A stretch of 64,000 bases of DNA from Luzula sylvatica (taxonomy: Eukaryota > Streptophyta > Magnoliopsida > Poales > Juncaceae), in contig OX326959.1 in the NCBI GenBank assembly GCA_946800325.1, positions 10,732,862 to 10,796,861 of the forward strand. The letters run 5' to 3'. Of the stretch, positions 51,531 to 63,525 are shown piece by piece. Below the pieces are notes generated by a model. It did no database searches. It was not told the DNA's origin and worked only from the letters and a program-made list of their open reading frames with translations. The position numbers and the translations under genes were made by a program. How positions within the stretch are numbered: the stretch's first letter is position 1; each line of letters opens with the position of its first letter.

Positions 51531-52660
51531 TTAATTCATGCAGGGCTCGAGATTCTCGGCGACCACGGCATTATAACGTAATTTGTAAATTTAATATTTA
51601 TGTATTTATTTTGCAAATTCATGTTAAACTGATATGCCTTTTGTGACAGTCACACAAATGCGATGAATGAAGTCTCAATTACAAGAAATCCAATTTTATT
51701 TAACCTGTTCAAAATACTCTTGCTTTTGTGGGCCGGCCTTCGAATAATGAATTTTAAATTTTAGGATGATTTTTGTGAAATTTGTCCAAGGATATTATCG
51801 GATAAGCTTTTGAGTATTAAGATTTTGTGGGCCCACCTTCAAATAAATTCTCTTTTAATATACTAGTAAAGTCAAAAGAAAACATTTTTCTACTTTTTTA
51901 AATATTTAGATTTAGATAATTAGATAATATGTAACATCATATCATATAATATACAATTGTTTGTAAACAATATGTATTTCAATTAACGATGACATCATAA
52001 TGATTATTTCATAAATATGTATTTCAATCAATGACTAATTTATAATTATCAAAGGTCAATTATCATGTCCCTCCCATCTTCTCACCATATTCACAATGGG
52101 ATCATAATGATGTCATAGTGAGTAATTAGCACCTTAATTATTAGTTTCATAATTATTAATTTTGTAATATTTCTAGTTAATTGTTAATAGAGATATTTTG
52201 AATCATAAGAATTAACACCAAACAAAATTAATTTTAACACCTATATGGAGTATTTGAAAAGAAAGATTTGTTTTTAGGGGTTGTTTGGAGTACCACAAAA
52301 GTGAGGGTTTTTTTTTTAATATTGAAAAAAATAAGGTTGTTTTTAAATTTCCCAAAAAAGAATATTATCATTTATAATCTCTCAAAATATGACAATGGTG
52401 TATAAAACCATCATTGACATGAATAACAAAAATTTCGATTTTGATATATTATTTGTCTGTTTCTTAATAAAATCAAAACAACCATGTATATATAAAAATA
52501 TATATCACATAATAAATATGAAAAGATATATCACAAAATCATTTCAATGGTGTTAAAATATATAGTCCTTTATTTAATCATGGAAAGCAGTGTCATATGA
52601 AATAAATAAATTATGGGCTAGGCCCAGAGCAAGTATTTTCTCTCCGGTTTCTTGCTCTTG
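51531..52660. other. Intergenic, no gene seen
   Basis: AT-rich DNA between the ARGOS array and the U1 gene. I found no supported feature. Confidence 0.5.
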
Positions 52661-52667
52661 TTCATTA

Positions 52668-52719
52668 GTCCCACCAAGGGTTAGTGCATAAAGTCTATAC
52701 TAGGAAGCGCTATAAAAAG
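52668..52719 (+). promoter_or_regulatory. U1 snRNA promoter: USE-like element plus TATA box
   Basis: GTCCCACCAAG (52668-52678) matches 8 of 11 positions of the plant snRNA upstream sequence element RTCCCACATCG. TATAAAAAG starts at 52711. The 32-nt gap fits the long USE-TATA spacing of Pol II-type plant snRNA genes rather than the shorter Pol III spacing. TATA to the RNA 5' end is about 30 nt. Confidence 0.75.
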
Positions 52720-52742
52720 AGGGGGAGGTGGGACGTTTGAAT

Positions 52743-52904
52743 GCACTTACCTGGACGGGGTCTATGGACGATCAATAAGGTTCATGGCCTAAGCTTGTGG
52801 CCTCCATTGCACTTTGGAGGAGCGCTTGCTTACCATTTCCTCAAGTAGGAAAGTGGACGTCAAAATTTGTGGTTGAGGGGGTACGCGTTCGCGCGGCCCC
52901 TGCC
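52743..52904 (+). ncRNA. U1: U1 spliceosomal snRNA gene (about 162 nt)
   Basis: U1 snRNA pairs with 5' splice sites in the earliest step of splicing. ACTTACCTG, the splice-site-pairing region, is intact. Stem-loop II has the U1A-binding loop ATTGCACTTT closed by CCTCC/GGAGG. The Sm site is AATTTGTGG. Stem-loop IV closes with CGCG-TTCG-CGCG and ends GGCCCCTGCC. Stem III (CCATTTCCT / AGGAAAGTGG) differs in sequence from the usual plant stem but still pairs. Oddities: the extreme 5' end reads GCACTT or ATGCACTT instead of ATACTT, and the U1-70K loop reads GATCAATAAG where plants usually have GATCAAGAAG or a close variant. I see no clear plant 3'-end box. It is either a divergent expressed variant or an early pseudogene; preserved stems and promoter favour expression. 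Confidence 0.88.
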
Positions 52905-55900
52905 ATTTTGAATTCTAATTTTTATGGTTCAAACTTGTAGACTGTTTCATTTTTCAAGATTTTATACTTGTGAATATAATTGAATAAATAACAATTATTG
53001 GTTGGTAAATATTATTTTAATGTACAAATCTAATTTTAAATTTTTTTCTAACAAATGACTTTTATACACTTATTTATTTTGGTTTCTATTTATTACATTT
53101 ATATATTAGTGTTAATATCTTTTTTCAATCATGTAATTTTTTTTTTAATACTATGAAGAATCAAATATAATAAATATTGAAATATAAATAAGTCAACATA
53201 TTCATGCGTTTCGTTTTTTTTTTATCTTAATGATGTCCAGATTTTAATCTTCATCTAAAAAATAATATTTAATCTTCGAATACGTAAAAAGTGTCTTCTT
53301 CTTCTTCTTCTTCTTCTTATTATTATTATTATCATTATTATTATTATGACATGCTATTTTTACATTTCTCATTTCAGTATATAATATATATTTAAGGAAG
53401 AAAATTGTACAAATTGATAAATACAATAAATATTAATCATCATTAATAAGTACATAATGGTCATTTGATAATTTTTTTTAAATCGCTCTTAATTAAATCA
53501 TGTCAGATCTTGCAATAGCGCCATCCTTATTTTAATATAAATTATGGCATAATATGTGCTTTAAATAGACATGCATATTTGAAATCAATTTGTATTCAAT
53601 GTTTTTATGTACATATTTTATGGAGTTTTAAATTTCATTTTGCACATTTTTATTTTTATTTTATTTCTTTGTTTTTTTTTACATTTGATTTTTTGATATT
53701 GTGCGTGATTCTAAATTTGATGGGAGTATGACATATATTTGTAGGTTGTACAATAATACTTGAAATTTTTTTATCATATACATCTTAGACAAAACAATTC
53801 ACGTTTTTATATTTTTAATTCTAATTTTGATTTTGCATATTTTCTTTTATTTTACACAACAATAATTTTTATATTTTATGTGATTCTAAATTTGACGGCG
53901 GTATGAAAAAAAATTGTAGGCCGTACAATAACTTGCAAATAGTTTATCATGTATAATATAAAAATAACACTATCGGTGTTTCTATTTTTTATTTTTTTTC
54001 AATTTTTTTTCTTATTTTACATGAATGCAATAAAAAAAGTGATACTTCTATGAAATTCTGAATTATTTTTAGTTTGAAATTTAATTTTCCCAATTTTTTT
54101 ACATTAAAAATATCTCTCCCTTTTTTTAGAATTTTATATTCTTGACATTCTAAAAAGGATGTATATCTTTTATTAGAACTAGCTAACTAATCAGTGATAT
54201 TATTTTGACACAAAACTAATAAAACATCTCCCCCTTTGGCTATATTTTATGTTTTTTAATCATAATAAAAAACCCTCCTCATTACAAAAGGGAATATGCT
54301 AGAAGGTATATTGGCTAATTATTTGTACAATATTGATTAATTATGTATGGAACGTATGAACAATACATTGATAAAATAAGAATAATTATAAAAGAAACTA
54401 TTATTTTAGAATGGAAGCTTATCAGCCCAATCCATGTGTAAGATATTATTTTAGCCTAAATAAATTTGTTTCCTCCATATGTACGATTTTTTTGTTGAAA
54501 TTTTTTTTGGGAAAAACCAACCTAAGGCGAAAATCTCGAGAAGAAACGATGTATCAAATAAAGACCCACTTACAATACGATCAGTTCGAACACGAAGAAA
54601 TTATGAGTCGGCAAAGCCAATACGAGGTATTTTCGACAAGATGAGCACACAAGACCTATCGGAGAAAATTTCTTGGTCACAGAAAATCATCCAAACAGTG
54701 ATGGGTTATGGTTGGATTCGGTGGAGTTTTTGGGCCAAAAGGTTTTCTGTGAACTAATCCATGTAACCTTGCGTGTAATTTCTTGGTTTGACAAAGGGTA
54801 TTTAGTGGGGTCACGTGGTCACAGTATCAGAGGATCAGGAACACAGTAAAGGGAAGAAATCTGGTTTCTCGGTGTAATGAGTCATTTCTGACTCCTGTGT
54901 GATCTTTGGTCTAAAGTCACAATTTTGTGATTGGAGAAACTGGTTTTTTTCTCTCTCATCCGTTCTTCAAATATCATAATATTAGATGTCAAATTTATCG
55001 GCAAGATGAGAGCAATACAGTCATGAGCTTGATTTTGAGGGATTTACTCTTTTTAGTTTGAAATAAACACAAAATAATTATTAAAGTATATTTCTTCAAG
55101 AAATATTAAAATATGAATATTATGGAATGCTTTTGTGATTATTTAATATATAATATCCAAGATTTAAGTCCTAAAAATGTGTCTAAATATACTCACAACA
55201 ATAATTACATACAATAACATATTAAATTATAAATAATAATAAGTAAATTCATCTTTATAACATCTTAAACTTATTCTTGAATTAATCTAAAAACATCCTA
55301 GAAGTATCATATATAATTTATTTAAAAATATTATGTATCAAAATATATAATAGGACGAAATATCTTAAATGAAATATTCCCGCCGTATCCAGCCATATCG
55401 TGCCGTATCATGTCGTATTCCCATCGTATTCGAAAAAAATAATATTAAAATAATCAGATATACAACGTAACATAACCGATATGTATTCGACCCGTTTCAC
55501 ACCCGTACCCATATAGGGTATCCGTATTTTCAATATACTTATGTATTTTTGAAATATCCGTTTAACAAACTAATAAATAGTGTAAAATCAATGGGGTCTT
55601 GAGTTTGAAACGGAGGAAGCCGGCTCGGATAAAATGAAAAATCGAAGACGGACATCTCCAGCCCGTACATGTAGTTTGTAGATGTCTAGTTTAATTATCT
55701 CTTTACTTTAGATGATATTCTTATAGCCGTTAAAAAGATATTAGTATAAATATTTTTATTTAGTAATTTAGTTCCATGTAGTTGAATATGAATAATTTTC
55801 TTTTATTATAAATCTTTCACTCTTCTTTGGCCTTTTCTTGTAAATTCTCGATTTTGTGTTCTTGATTTTTGGAATAATTCTTATCAAGTTACTATCTATT

Positions 55901-56390
55901 TACGAATGATGTTTTTTTTTAATATACTACCAATAAAAATTGTGCTTCTCTCGAAATTATTTCTTACTCAATAAATCGAAATCTTCCAGATCAAACTTTT
56001 GCAGTATGTTCTTTTGAAATTACAAGAAAAATTAGGACTTTTTCTTGATTTTGATTTAGATAGGTAGAACACCGTCCTTATGTATATTCGCCTTTGTTCG
56101 GATTGATGGAGCCTATGTAATTCATATGCATGTCAGCGAGACGGATCGGATAAGGATAAGTCTCTCGTTACCCATATCAGAAACCATCATAGATAGTTTT
56201 AATCTTTCATAACCGAATTTGCGGATAAAATTCGTAAATATACTTGTTATCCGTAAAAATGCAGGATTTAGTAAAATTATAAAAATTTCGAGATGATTCA
56301 AATCCAAAAAAATTCAAATCATCGAAAATGGGGTACGCCAACAGGTTTGGTTCGGATAAATTAGTAAAAAATAAGGATAAATTGATGCTA
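52905..56390. other. Long intergenic stretch; microsatellites and one GC-richer island
   Basis: (TTC)n then (TTA)n at 53297-53346. At about 53490-53520 there is an end related to the AGCGATTTCAA / TTGCAATAGCG TIR family. Positions 54500-54960 are less AT-rich, with two overlapping open frames of about 77 and 92 codons (RKSREETMYQIKTHLQYDQ, RRNDVSNKDPLTIRSVRTRR) whose homology I cannot identify. About 55375-55560 is CCGTAT-rich and transposon-like. No gene was assigned. Confidence 0.45.
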
Positions 56391-56393
56391 ATG

Positions 56394-56660
56394 GACCCAT
56401 AAGCTAATTGGTTGATCATGAAACATAATAAATTATGGAGTAATGATAGGGACCATGAATTTGTGTCCATGAATTGTCCACACCTGCCACGTGGCAGTCA
56501 GCGATTGGTTGAATTTTTTGCAAAACTTTATTGTAACCAATCGCTGACTGCCACGTGGCAGGTGTGGACAATTCATGGACACAAATTCGTGGTCCCTATC
56601 ATTACTCTAAATTATATGTTGTAAGAGATTGTGGGTTCGATCTTTATTAATATCAATACA
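56394..56660 (+). mobile_element. SINE-like element interrupted by a MITE
   Basis: An A-box-like TAAGCTAATTGGTTGATCA (about 56400) and a B-box-like GTGGGTTCGATC (56631-56642) are separated by the 170-bp MITE. With the MITE and one target copy removed, the boxes lie about 50-60 bp apart, normal for a tRNA-derived SINE. Confidence 0.5.
56438..56607. mobile_element. Hairpin MITE (GAGTAATGATA family), 170 bp
   Basis: It begins GAGTAATGATAGGGACCA and ends with the inverted copy; the arms pair almost perfectly for about 70 bp each, including CACCTGCCACGTGGCAGTCA. The flanks TAAATTATG / TAAATTATA form a 9-bp target duplication with one mismatch, pointing to the Mutator superfamily. Confidence 0.9.
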
Positions 56661-57654
56661 ATATATGGAGTCCATTTATTATAAAAAAAGAAAAGAAAAG
56701 TTAAATTGATATTTTTAAATTCAATACCAAACATGTACATGTAATGGGTACTTGCAAGTACCAATACACTCGTACCCGAACCAAATGCGAGTATTTTTCG
56801 AGTACTACATGTCCCCTTCAGGTCGGGTACATGCGAATTCGGATTTTACAAGCCTCGATAACATGCCTATGTATGAATTCGCAAGTCAAACATCAACAAG
56901 GTTCAACGATTTCAAAAGATCTAAATCGATCTATCGAGCTAAAAACAAATGTTAGTGAAGTCAATATGTTTTTATCCCGATGTTTTTGAACCTGATACCT
57001 GCCAAATCTTCCTTCTTCGTCTCGTGCTCTAGTTTGAAAACATTAGGAGAAAAAACCAATTCTTTTCACACGTACACATCGTCGATGACATCTATTCTAT
57101 GAATTTACTCGACATATACTTTTCAACTGGCTTAACGAGGACCGGAGAACATATATATTTACCGTTTCGATTTTGGAGTGGAGTGAACTTCAGAGAGAAA
57201 ATAACAAACCCTTTTGATACTACTTTCGATTATTCAACCTGGCGCTATGCTGCTCGCGACTGATCTTTTTTCTGAAATGTTCTTTTTGTCTATATCAATT
57301 TTTTTTTTTCCATAAAATAATTTCACTTTTCCAGGTTTTGAAATTGCATGAATGGATTCAATTTGTAGTTTATTTATTTCTAAAATAGATAACCCCAAAT
57401 AACTGAACAAGACCCAAATATTTATTAGATTTGGACTAATAAAGGCCTACAATTAGGCCCATTCATATATGTTGTGGTTAATAATTGTCTTGTCACAGCT
57501 ACATTTATATTTGATGAAAAAAAGAAATTTCTGATAACAAAAGTTGAAGAAAATAGTTAAAAACAAATATTTACAATTATCCCATCATTAAAATATTTTA
57601 TTATTTAGCCAAAATAACGCAATTATTATTTATTGACAACTCTATATAAATAAA
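56661..57654. other. Intergenic, no gene seen
   Basis: Short open frames at about 56744-56989 overlap in two frames with no recognisable protein. Around 56745-56850 there are GTACCCG/GGGTAC-type motifs like those in hAT ends. The rest is featureless. Confidence 0.45.
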
Positions 57655-57825
57655 GAGTAATGATACGATCCATGAAAATTTCCATGAATTTTTCCATAAA
57701 TGGTGACGTGGCACATCGTGATTGGTTGCATTAAAGTTGGGGTTAAAGTTGCAACCAATCACGAGGTGCCACGTCATCATTCATGGAAAAATTCATGGAA
57801 ATTTTCATGGGTCGTATCATTACTC
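57655..57825. mobile_element. Hairpin MITE (GAGTAATGATA family), 171 bp, perfect 9-bp TSD
   Basis: The ends are GAGTAATGATACGA and its inverted copy. The arms include TCCATGAATTTTTCCAT and GTGACGTGGCAC-type sequence. The target duplication ATAAATAAA is at 57646-57654 and 57826-57834. It shares its terminus with 56438-56607. Confidence 0.93.
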
Positions 57826-57897
57826 ATAAATAAATAAATAAATAACTATGCATATATATTTTTTCTCTCTCTATCCCAAAAACTTTGTCAACACCAA

Positions 57898-59545
57898 GGG
57901 CATGTTTGATTTGAGGGATTTTGAAATACATGGATATATCATATACACGTATTTCATTATACATGTACATGAGAATACATGATAGTTGTTTGATTTGGTG
58001 TATTTTAGAATTATGTATACCAAATACTTTGTTTGATTTTTGGTACAAGATTCATGACTTTGATCTTTGTTTTTAGTTAGTCATGGAATGGATTTAATTG
58101 ATAATTAAACCTACATGATAACACAAATACTTATAGTTAATTATAACAAGAATGGTATTATAAAATTAATCCAAATGATATATATCTTCTGCCAATAACA
58201 CTACAAATTTTCACTGTAGCATTTCAATAATAATATAATTAAATTAAAATTTAACTTGTAAACTTACAACAATTAAAAATAATTACCACAAATACGATTC
58301 AACTTGCGCAACTCTTTAAAAATAAGATTCTCGTTTAACATGTCACTAATACGAAAAAACTAATAAAAAATTACATAACATATATAAATTAACTTAACTC
58401 GTTGAATTCCACGATTTTCCTTTATTTGTCTCATTATAGTATATATTTCTAGCCGAGACCCACTCTTGAACCTCAAGATGGTGTTTTCTCATTGTCGATT
58501 AAACAAGCACGGTATTGCACCTGTCAATTAAAACTGGTACGGTACCTACAACTAAAATTGGTATGGTATCGGTACCTCTCAATTAAAACTGATACGGTAC
58601 CTACAACTAAAACTGGTATGGAATCGGTACCTGTCAATTAAAACTGGTGTGAAACCCTAATTAGAAATCCTGTCAATTTTCAAACATTTGCAATTGGATC
58701 CCTACAAAATGCAAATAATCAAAAAATTTGCAAATTATCAAAAAAGTCACGAACAAACTAATCGGAATACTAATTGAACCTTAACTAATACTATTAAAGA
58801 AATTACAAAATTTATCTCGAAAATAAAACACTCAAATTGTGGTTCCTTTTATATGCACGAGACATGTTCGATGAAATTCCAATGTGAAATGTGATATTCA
58901 ACAACCTGACTTGAATTAAAACCAATTTATTACGTAGCAAAAAAACATTCAGGGAGAAGAGCCTTTTAAAAAACATACAGGGATGATAAATCACATCTAT
59001 ACAATGATCAAGATTAAAAAAACATCAAGCATTTACCTTCATTTTTAGTCATACATTTTGTCGAACACCGTAGATGCGACCTGTGAATTCCTAAATTAAG
59101 CCTTTTAAAAAACTTTTCCACTCAAGCTAGTAGCAAAAGATCACTTAAATGGAGATAGTACCTTTTCGCTAGAGCAAGAAGAGATTCATTGACGAGTTGA
59201 GTGAGAGCACCGTTGCCGAAGAGAAGCCAAAGAAAGAGAGACATTGAAAAACAGAACAACACGACAGAGAGAGCCATGGATGAACCGAAGAGGAAGAGAG
59301 CCAGTATGGAGTCGCAGCCTCACAGCTTTTGGCGGGTGAGAGTCGTTGAAGAAAGAAGAAAGAAATGGCGTTAATACAATAGAGCTCGTCCCTGTATTTT
59401 GTTATCCCACTTCTTTAACTGGATGACAAAATACAGGGATTACAAGGACCAAATACAATACATCATAACATCAAACAATGGATTTTGGTTTTATCCAGGA
59501 TTTCAATGTACATATCCATCAAAATCCCTCAAATCAAACAAGCCC
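57898..59545. mobile_element. PIF/Harbinger-like TIR element, 1,648 bp, next to the GDI gene
   Basis: The left end is GGGCATGTTTGATTTGAGGG; the inverted right end is GGGCTTGTTTGATTTGAGGG. CAA on both sides (57895-57897, 59546-59548) is a 3-bp duplication. The interior has tandem AATTAAAACTGGTACGGTAC-type units (about 58515-58650), and on the minus strand near 59277 an open first-exon-like frame starting MALSVVLFCFSMSLFLWLLF, which looks like a signal or membrane segment. No transposase was found. The superfamily call rests on terminus and duplication length only. Confidence 0.75.
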
Positions 59546-59667
59546 CAAGTCTTCTCTCTCTAATACCCCTTCGTTTCCTCTTTATTAGATCGTTTGATTT
59601 TGCTCTTGAACAACAAAAATCTGTCTGAAATCTTAAGAAAGAAACCTAGTTTTTGGTTGCCCTCGCC
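59546..59667 (+). promoter_or_regulatory. GDI leader / proximal promoter remnant
   Basis: Only about 120 bp separate the TIR element from the GDI start codon. The stretch is CT-rich (TCTTCTCTCTCTAATACCCC) and probably mostly 5' UTR, so the core promoter may lie inside or beyond the element. Confidence 0.5.
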
Positions 59668-62492
59668 ATGGATGAAGAATACGATGTAATCGTTTTAGGG
59701 ACTGGATTGAAAGAATGCATCTTGAGTGGTCTTCTCTCAGTTGATGGCCTAAAGGTTTCTTCCTCAATTCTTATTAGTTTTTGTTCTTTGATCCATCTAA
59801 ATTGATTTATCGAGTTATGATCTTATTGTTAAGTTCAATTTCGTGCATTAATTGGTCATTCAGGTTTTCATTTTTGTTCAATTAGTATCTTTTCTCTCAA
59901 AAGCAGTGCTCTGCGAGGGATTATGCACATTTATTCAGCACTTATTATGATCTCTTGATAAACTAGTTATAAGTTTAGTAAATCGAGCATCACAAATTCA
60001 GTTTTTCATCCTCATTAATTTCAATTTGGAAGGAATTGCTCTCTTTTCATTGATTTTTTGCATTAATTTTTCTTTACATCACTTGCCCAATTTATTATCT
60101 CTGATAATTTCAAGTGATTTATGAGAAAAAATCCTGAATTTTTGTACATCTTAGCATATGAATCCACCTCATAAAACTGTTGAACTATACATTTAGGAAA
60201 ACAAAAAATCATTAATCATGAAGAAACATTACTGTTTTGGATCATTATCCACTATTATTAGTCAATGCCAATTTTTCTAATTAATTAATCCATCTGTATA
60301 CTTAACATATATAAATGGAAGCCATGTCTCTTTCTTTGTTTCGTAACAGTCTTTTCTACTTAACATATATAATATTATTTTTATCTATTAATATGATCTC
60401 ATTATCTGCTAGACAAATTTTCAAAAAAGCCCGTGCATTATTCAAAATTGCAGAAAAAACATTATTCCTTGATACAATTAGTATATCGATTTATTTGTTA
60501 AATCATGATTTTCTTTTCTAAAATTTATACAAGGTATTGCACATGGATAGAAACGATTATTATGGAGGCGAATCCACGTCACTTAATCTCATTCAGGCAA
60601 GTAATTTACTATTTTTCATATAACTCTTATTTACAGGTCCTTTTTTGATAAATTAAGTAAAAGCTGAATTAATTTTCTAATTTTATTTACAGCTTTGGAA
60701 GAGATTTAGAGGCGATGAAAAGCCGCCAGCTCATTTAGGCTCTAGCAAAGAGTATAATGTCGATATGGTCCCTAAGGTATATTTCAAAATTATTTTTAAA
60801 TGACTGTACCGTTCATAATTTAACTATTTTTAATTATTTTAATAGTTTATGATGGCAAATGGTACACTGGTACGAACCTTAATCCATACTGATGTGACGA
60901 AATATCTCTCGTTTAAAGCTGTAGATGGAAGCTATGTTTTCAACAAAGGAAAAGTAAATATTTATTTTCTCATTTTGATCTCAGTTTACAAAAAACCCTC
61001 ACATTATCACAAATAACCCTGAAAAAATAGAAATTCATTCGTACCCTCTAGCCAATATTTGAGTATTTCTTCCTATTTTGATATTTGTGCGCATCAGTAT
61101 TTATCATATTTATATATTATATTTTGTGGAAATTTATATAGGTTCATAAGGTTCCAGCGACAGATATGGAGGCGTTAAAATCGCCATTGATGGGTCTTTT
61201 TGAAAAGAGACGTGCCAGGAAGTTTTTCATTTATGTCCAAAATTATATTGACAATGACCCCAAGACACACGAAGGCTTGGATCTCACTACAATCACCACT
61301 AAAGAACTTATTGCGTTCGTACCCTCAAACTTCTTTTTCATTTAATTATTCCCCCAAATTTGTAATAAATAGTTTAATTGTCCAAAAGTACTTGTGATAG
61401 ATATGAGGAAATAATAAAACTAGAAACATATAAATAACAGTGCTAGATACAAACTATATGTGATCTTTTTGCAATTTGTAATGATGCAGGGGTTTTTTGT
61501 AATTTTTCCTTATTTATGTATTTTAGGAAATATGGTTTGGATGATAATACAATAGATTTCATTGGCCATGCACTTGCACTTCATAGAGATGATCGGTACT
61601 TGAACGAACCTGCTCTTGATACTGTCAAAAGGATGAAGGTAATTCCTTGAATACTTAAAATAATTATCATTTATGCCCCTCAAAACATGATAATATCATT
61701 TATGCCCCTCAAAAACTAGAAAAACGGAAAATATCATCTAGATTTCTCAGTTTTTGCCTTCTTTAGAAAAAAAACAGCTCTAAAGATATGTTTCATATGC
61801 CATGAGGGGCTATAATTGATTTTTTTATTTTCTAGGGGTATACTCTTTATGTTGATATTCTTTTAGGGTTATACATAAAATTTTGCTCTATTGAAATTTG
61901 AACAGCTTTATTCCGAGTCTCTTGCACGATTTGAAGGAGGGTCTCCATATATTTATCCATTATATGGACTTGGCGAGTTACCTCAGGTAATTTCATTCTA
62001 TTTATATTCGGTGAATTTTACAAAAATAACCCTGTAAAAATGTAAAATTATTTCTCTCTAGGGTTTTGCGCGTCTTAGTGCTGTCTATGGCGGGACCTAC
62101 ATGCTCGACAAACCAGAGTGCAAGGTAATTCAAAACCTTTATCTATTAATTAATTTATAATTATTAATATTTTTAGGTTTTTTAATAAATTAGGTTGAGT
62201 TTGATATGGAAGGAAAAGTATGTGGCGTAACTTCCGAGGGTGAAACTGCAAAATGCAAAAAACTCGTTTGTGACCCTTCTTATCTACCCAACAAGGTAAA
62301 CCCAATTACCAAATTAGTACTTTTATCAACATCAAGTAATTAATTAATTTTTGAGGGGTTTACAGGTAAGAAAAGTGGGAAAAGTAGCAAGGGCAATAGC
62401 GATAATGAGCCACCCTATTCCTAACACGAACGAGTCTCAGTCGGTCCAAGTCATCTTGCCTCAAAAACAACTCGGCCGAAAATCTGACATGT

Positions 62493-62525
<33 letters not shown>

Positions 62526-63525
62526 ATTTATTTATACCTTTTTATATATTCTTTTAACCTTTTTTTCTAATCAGGTATTTATTTTGTTGCTCGTATTCGC
62601 ACAACGTGGCACCGAAAGGAAAATTCATCGCGTTCGTGTCGACGGACGCGGAAACCGATAACCCGGAATCGGAGCTAAAACCGGGACTTGATTTACTGGG
62701 TCCGGTCGACGAATTGTTTTTTGATACTTACGAACGCTACGAACCCGTCAACGAACCTTCTCTCGATAATTGCTTCATTTCCACCGTATTATATATACTT
62801 TTACCTCTTCACTCAATTTAACTTGGCAGAATTTCATGTGTACCCGTGCAAAACATCATAATCTCATGTATGCCTCTCGTAAACATGAAATTTCATAAAT
62901 ACCCCTATAAAAACCTTCAAATATCATGGATATCCTTAAATTAAACTTTTAGTTAATAATTTGTTAATTTTTTCGTGTTACCATTATATCAATACATTAG
63001 ATACTTAAATTTTTGAGAATAGTATTGATTTCAGCAAATGATCTTTTGGGAAATTTTTTATGACAGAGCAATGACAAGATTAGAATTTTTATGATTCTCA
63101 GTATTATTTTAGAGCAAAAATTATTCATTATCATAAAAAAACAATTTTAAAAATTAGGTAATTGACATATTACCAACGAGAAAGATGTTATATTTTAAGA
63201 ATTTTATAGGGTAACCATGATATTGGAAGGGTTTTGAAAGGGTATCTATGATATTTGAAGGGATTTGCAGGGGTATTCGTGAAATTTCATATTATTGAGG
63301 GGTATATGTGAAATTGTGATGTTTTACAGGGGTACACGTGAAATTGCGGCATTTAACTTTAATTTGAGATTTGGATGATTATTGTTGCAGAGTTATGACG
63401 CGACGACGCATTTCGAGTCGACTGTTATGGACGTGCTTTCCATGTACACTTCGATCACTGGAAAGACGGTTGATCTTAGCGTGGATTTGAGCGCTGCTAG
63501 TGCTGCCGGAGAAGAAGAATATTAG
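59668..63525 (+). CDS. GDI: Rab GDP dissociation inhibitor, 12 exons, 447 aa
   Basis: RabGDI extracts prenylated, GDP-bound Rab GTPases from membranes and recycles them for vesicle traffic in the cytosol. Exons are 59668-59754, 60534-60596, 60693-60776, 60846-60953, 61142-61314, 61527-61638, 61906-61986, 62062-62124, 62194-62295, 62366-62490, 62575-62785 and 63391-63525. Phases agree and total 448 codons with TAG. Landmarks are the N-terminal [20 protein letters not shown] (nucleotide-fold GxG), [11 protein letters not shown] (33-43, sequence-conserved region 1), [19 protein letters not shown] (Rab-binding platform), [20 protein letters not shown] spanning exons 7-8 and an acidic C-terminus EEEY. 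Length is typical. Intron 2 is GC-AG (CAG|GCAAGT at 60597); the other ten are GT-AG. No defect. Confidence 0.97.

Noticed and set aside
56744..56989. 81-codon open frame (MGTCKYQYTRTRTK...)
   Set aside because: A second frame is open over the same region and the DNA resembles hAT-type GTACCCG repeats.
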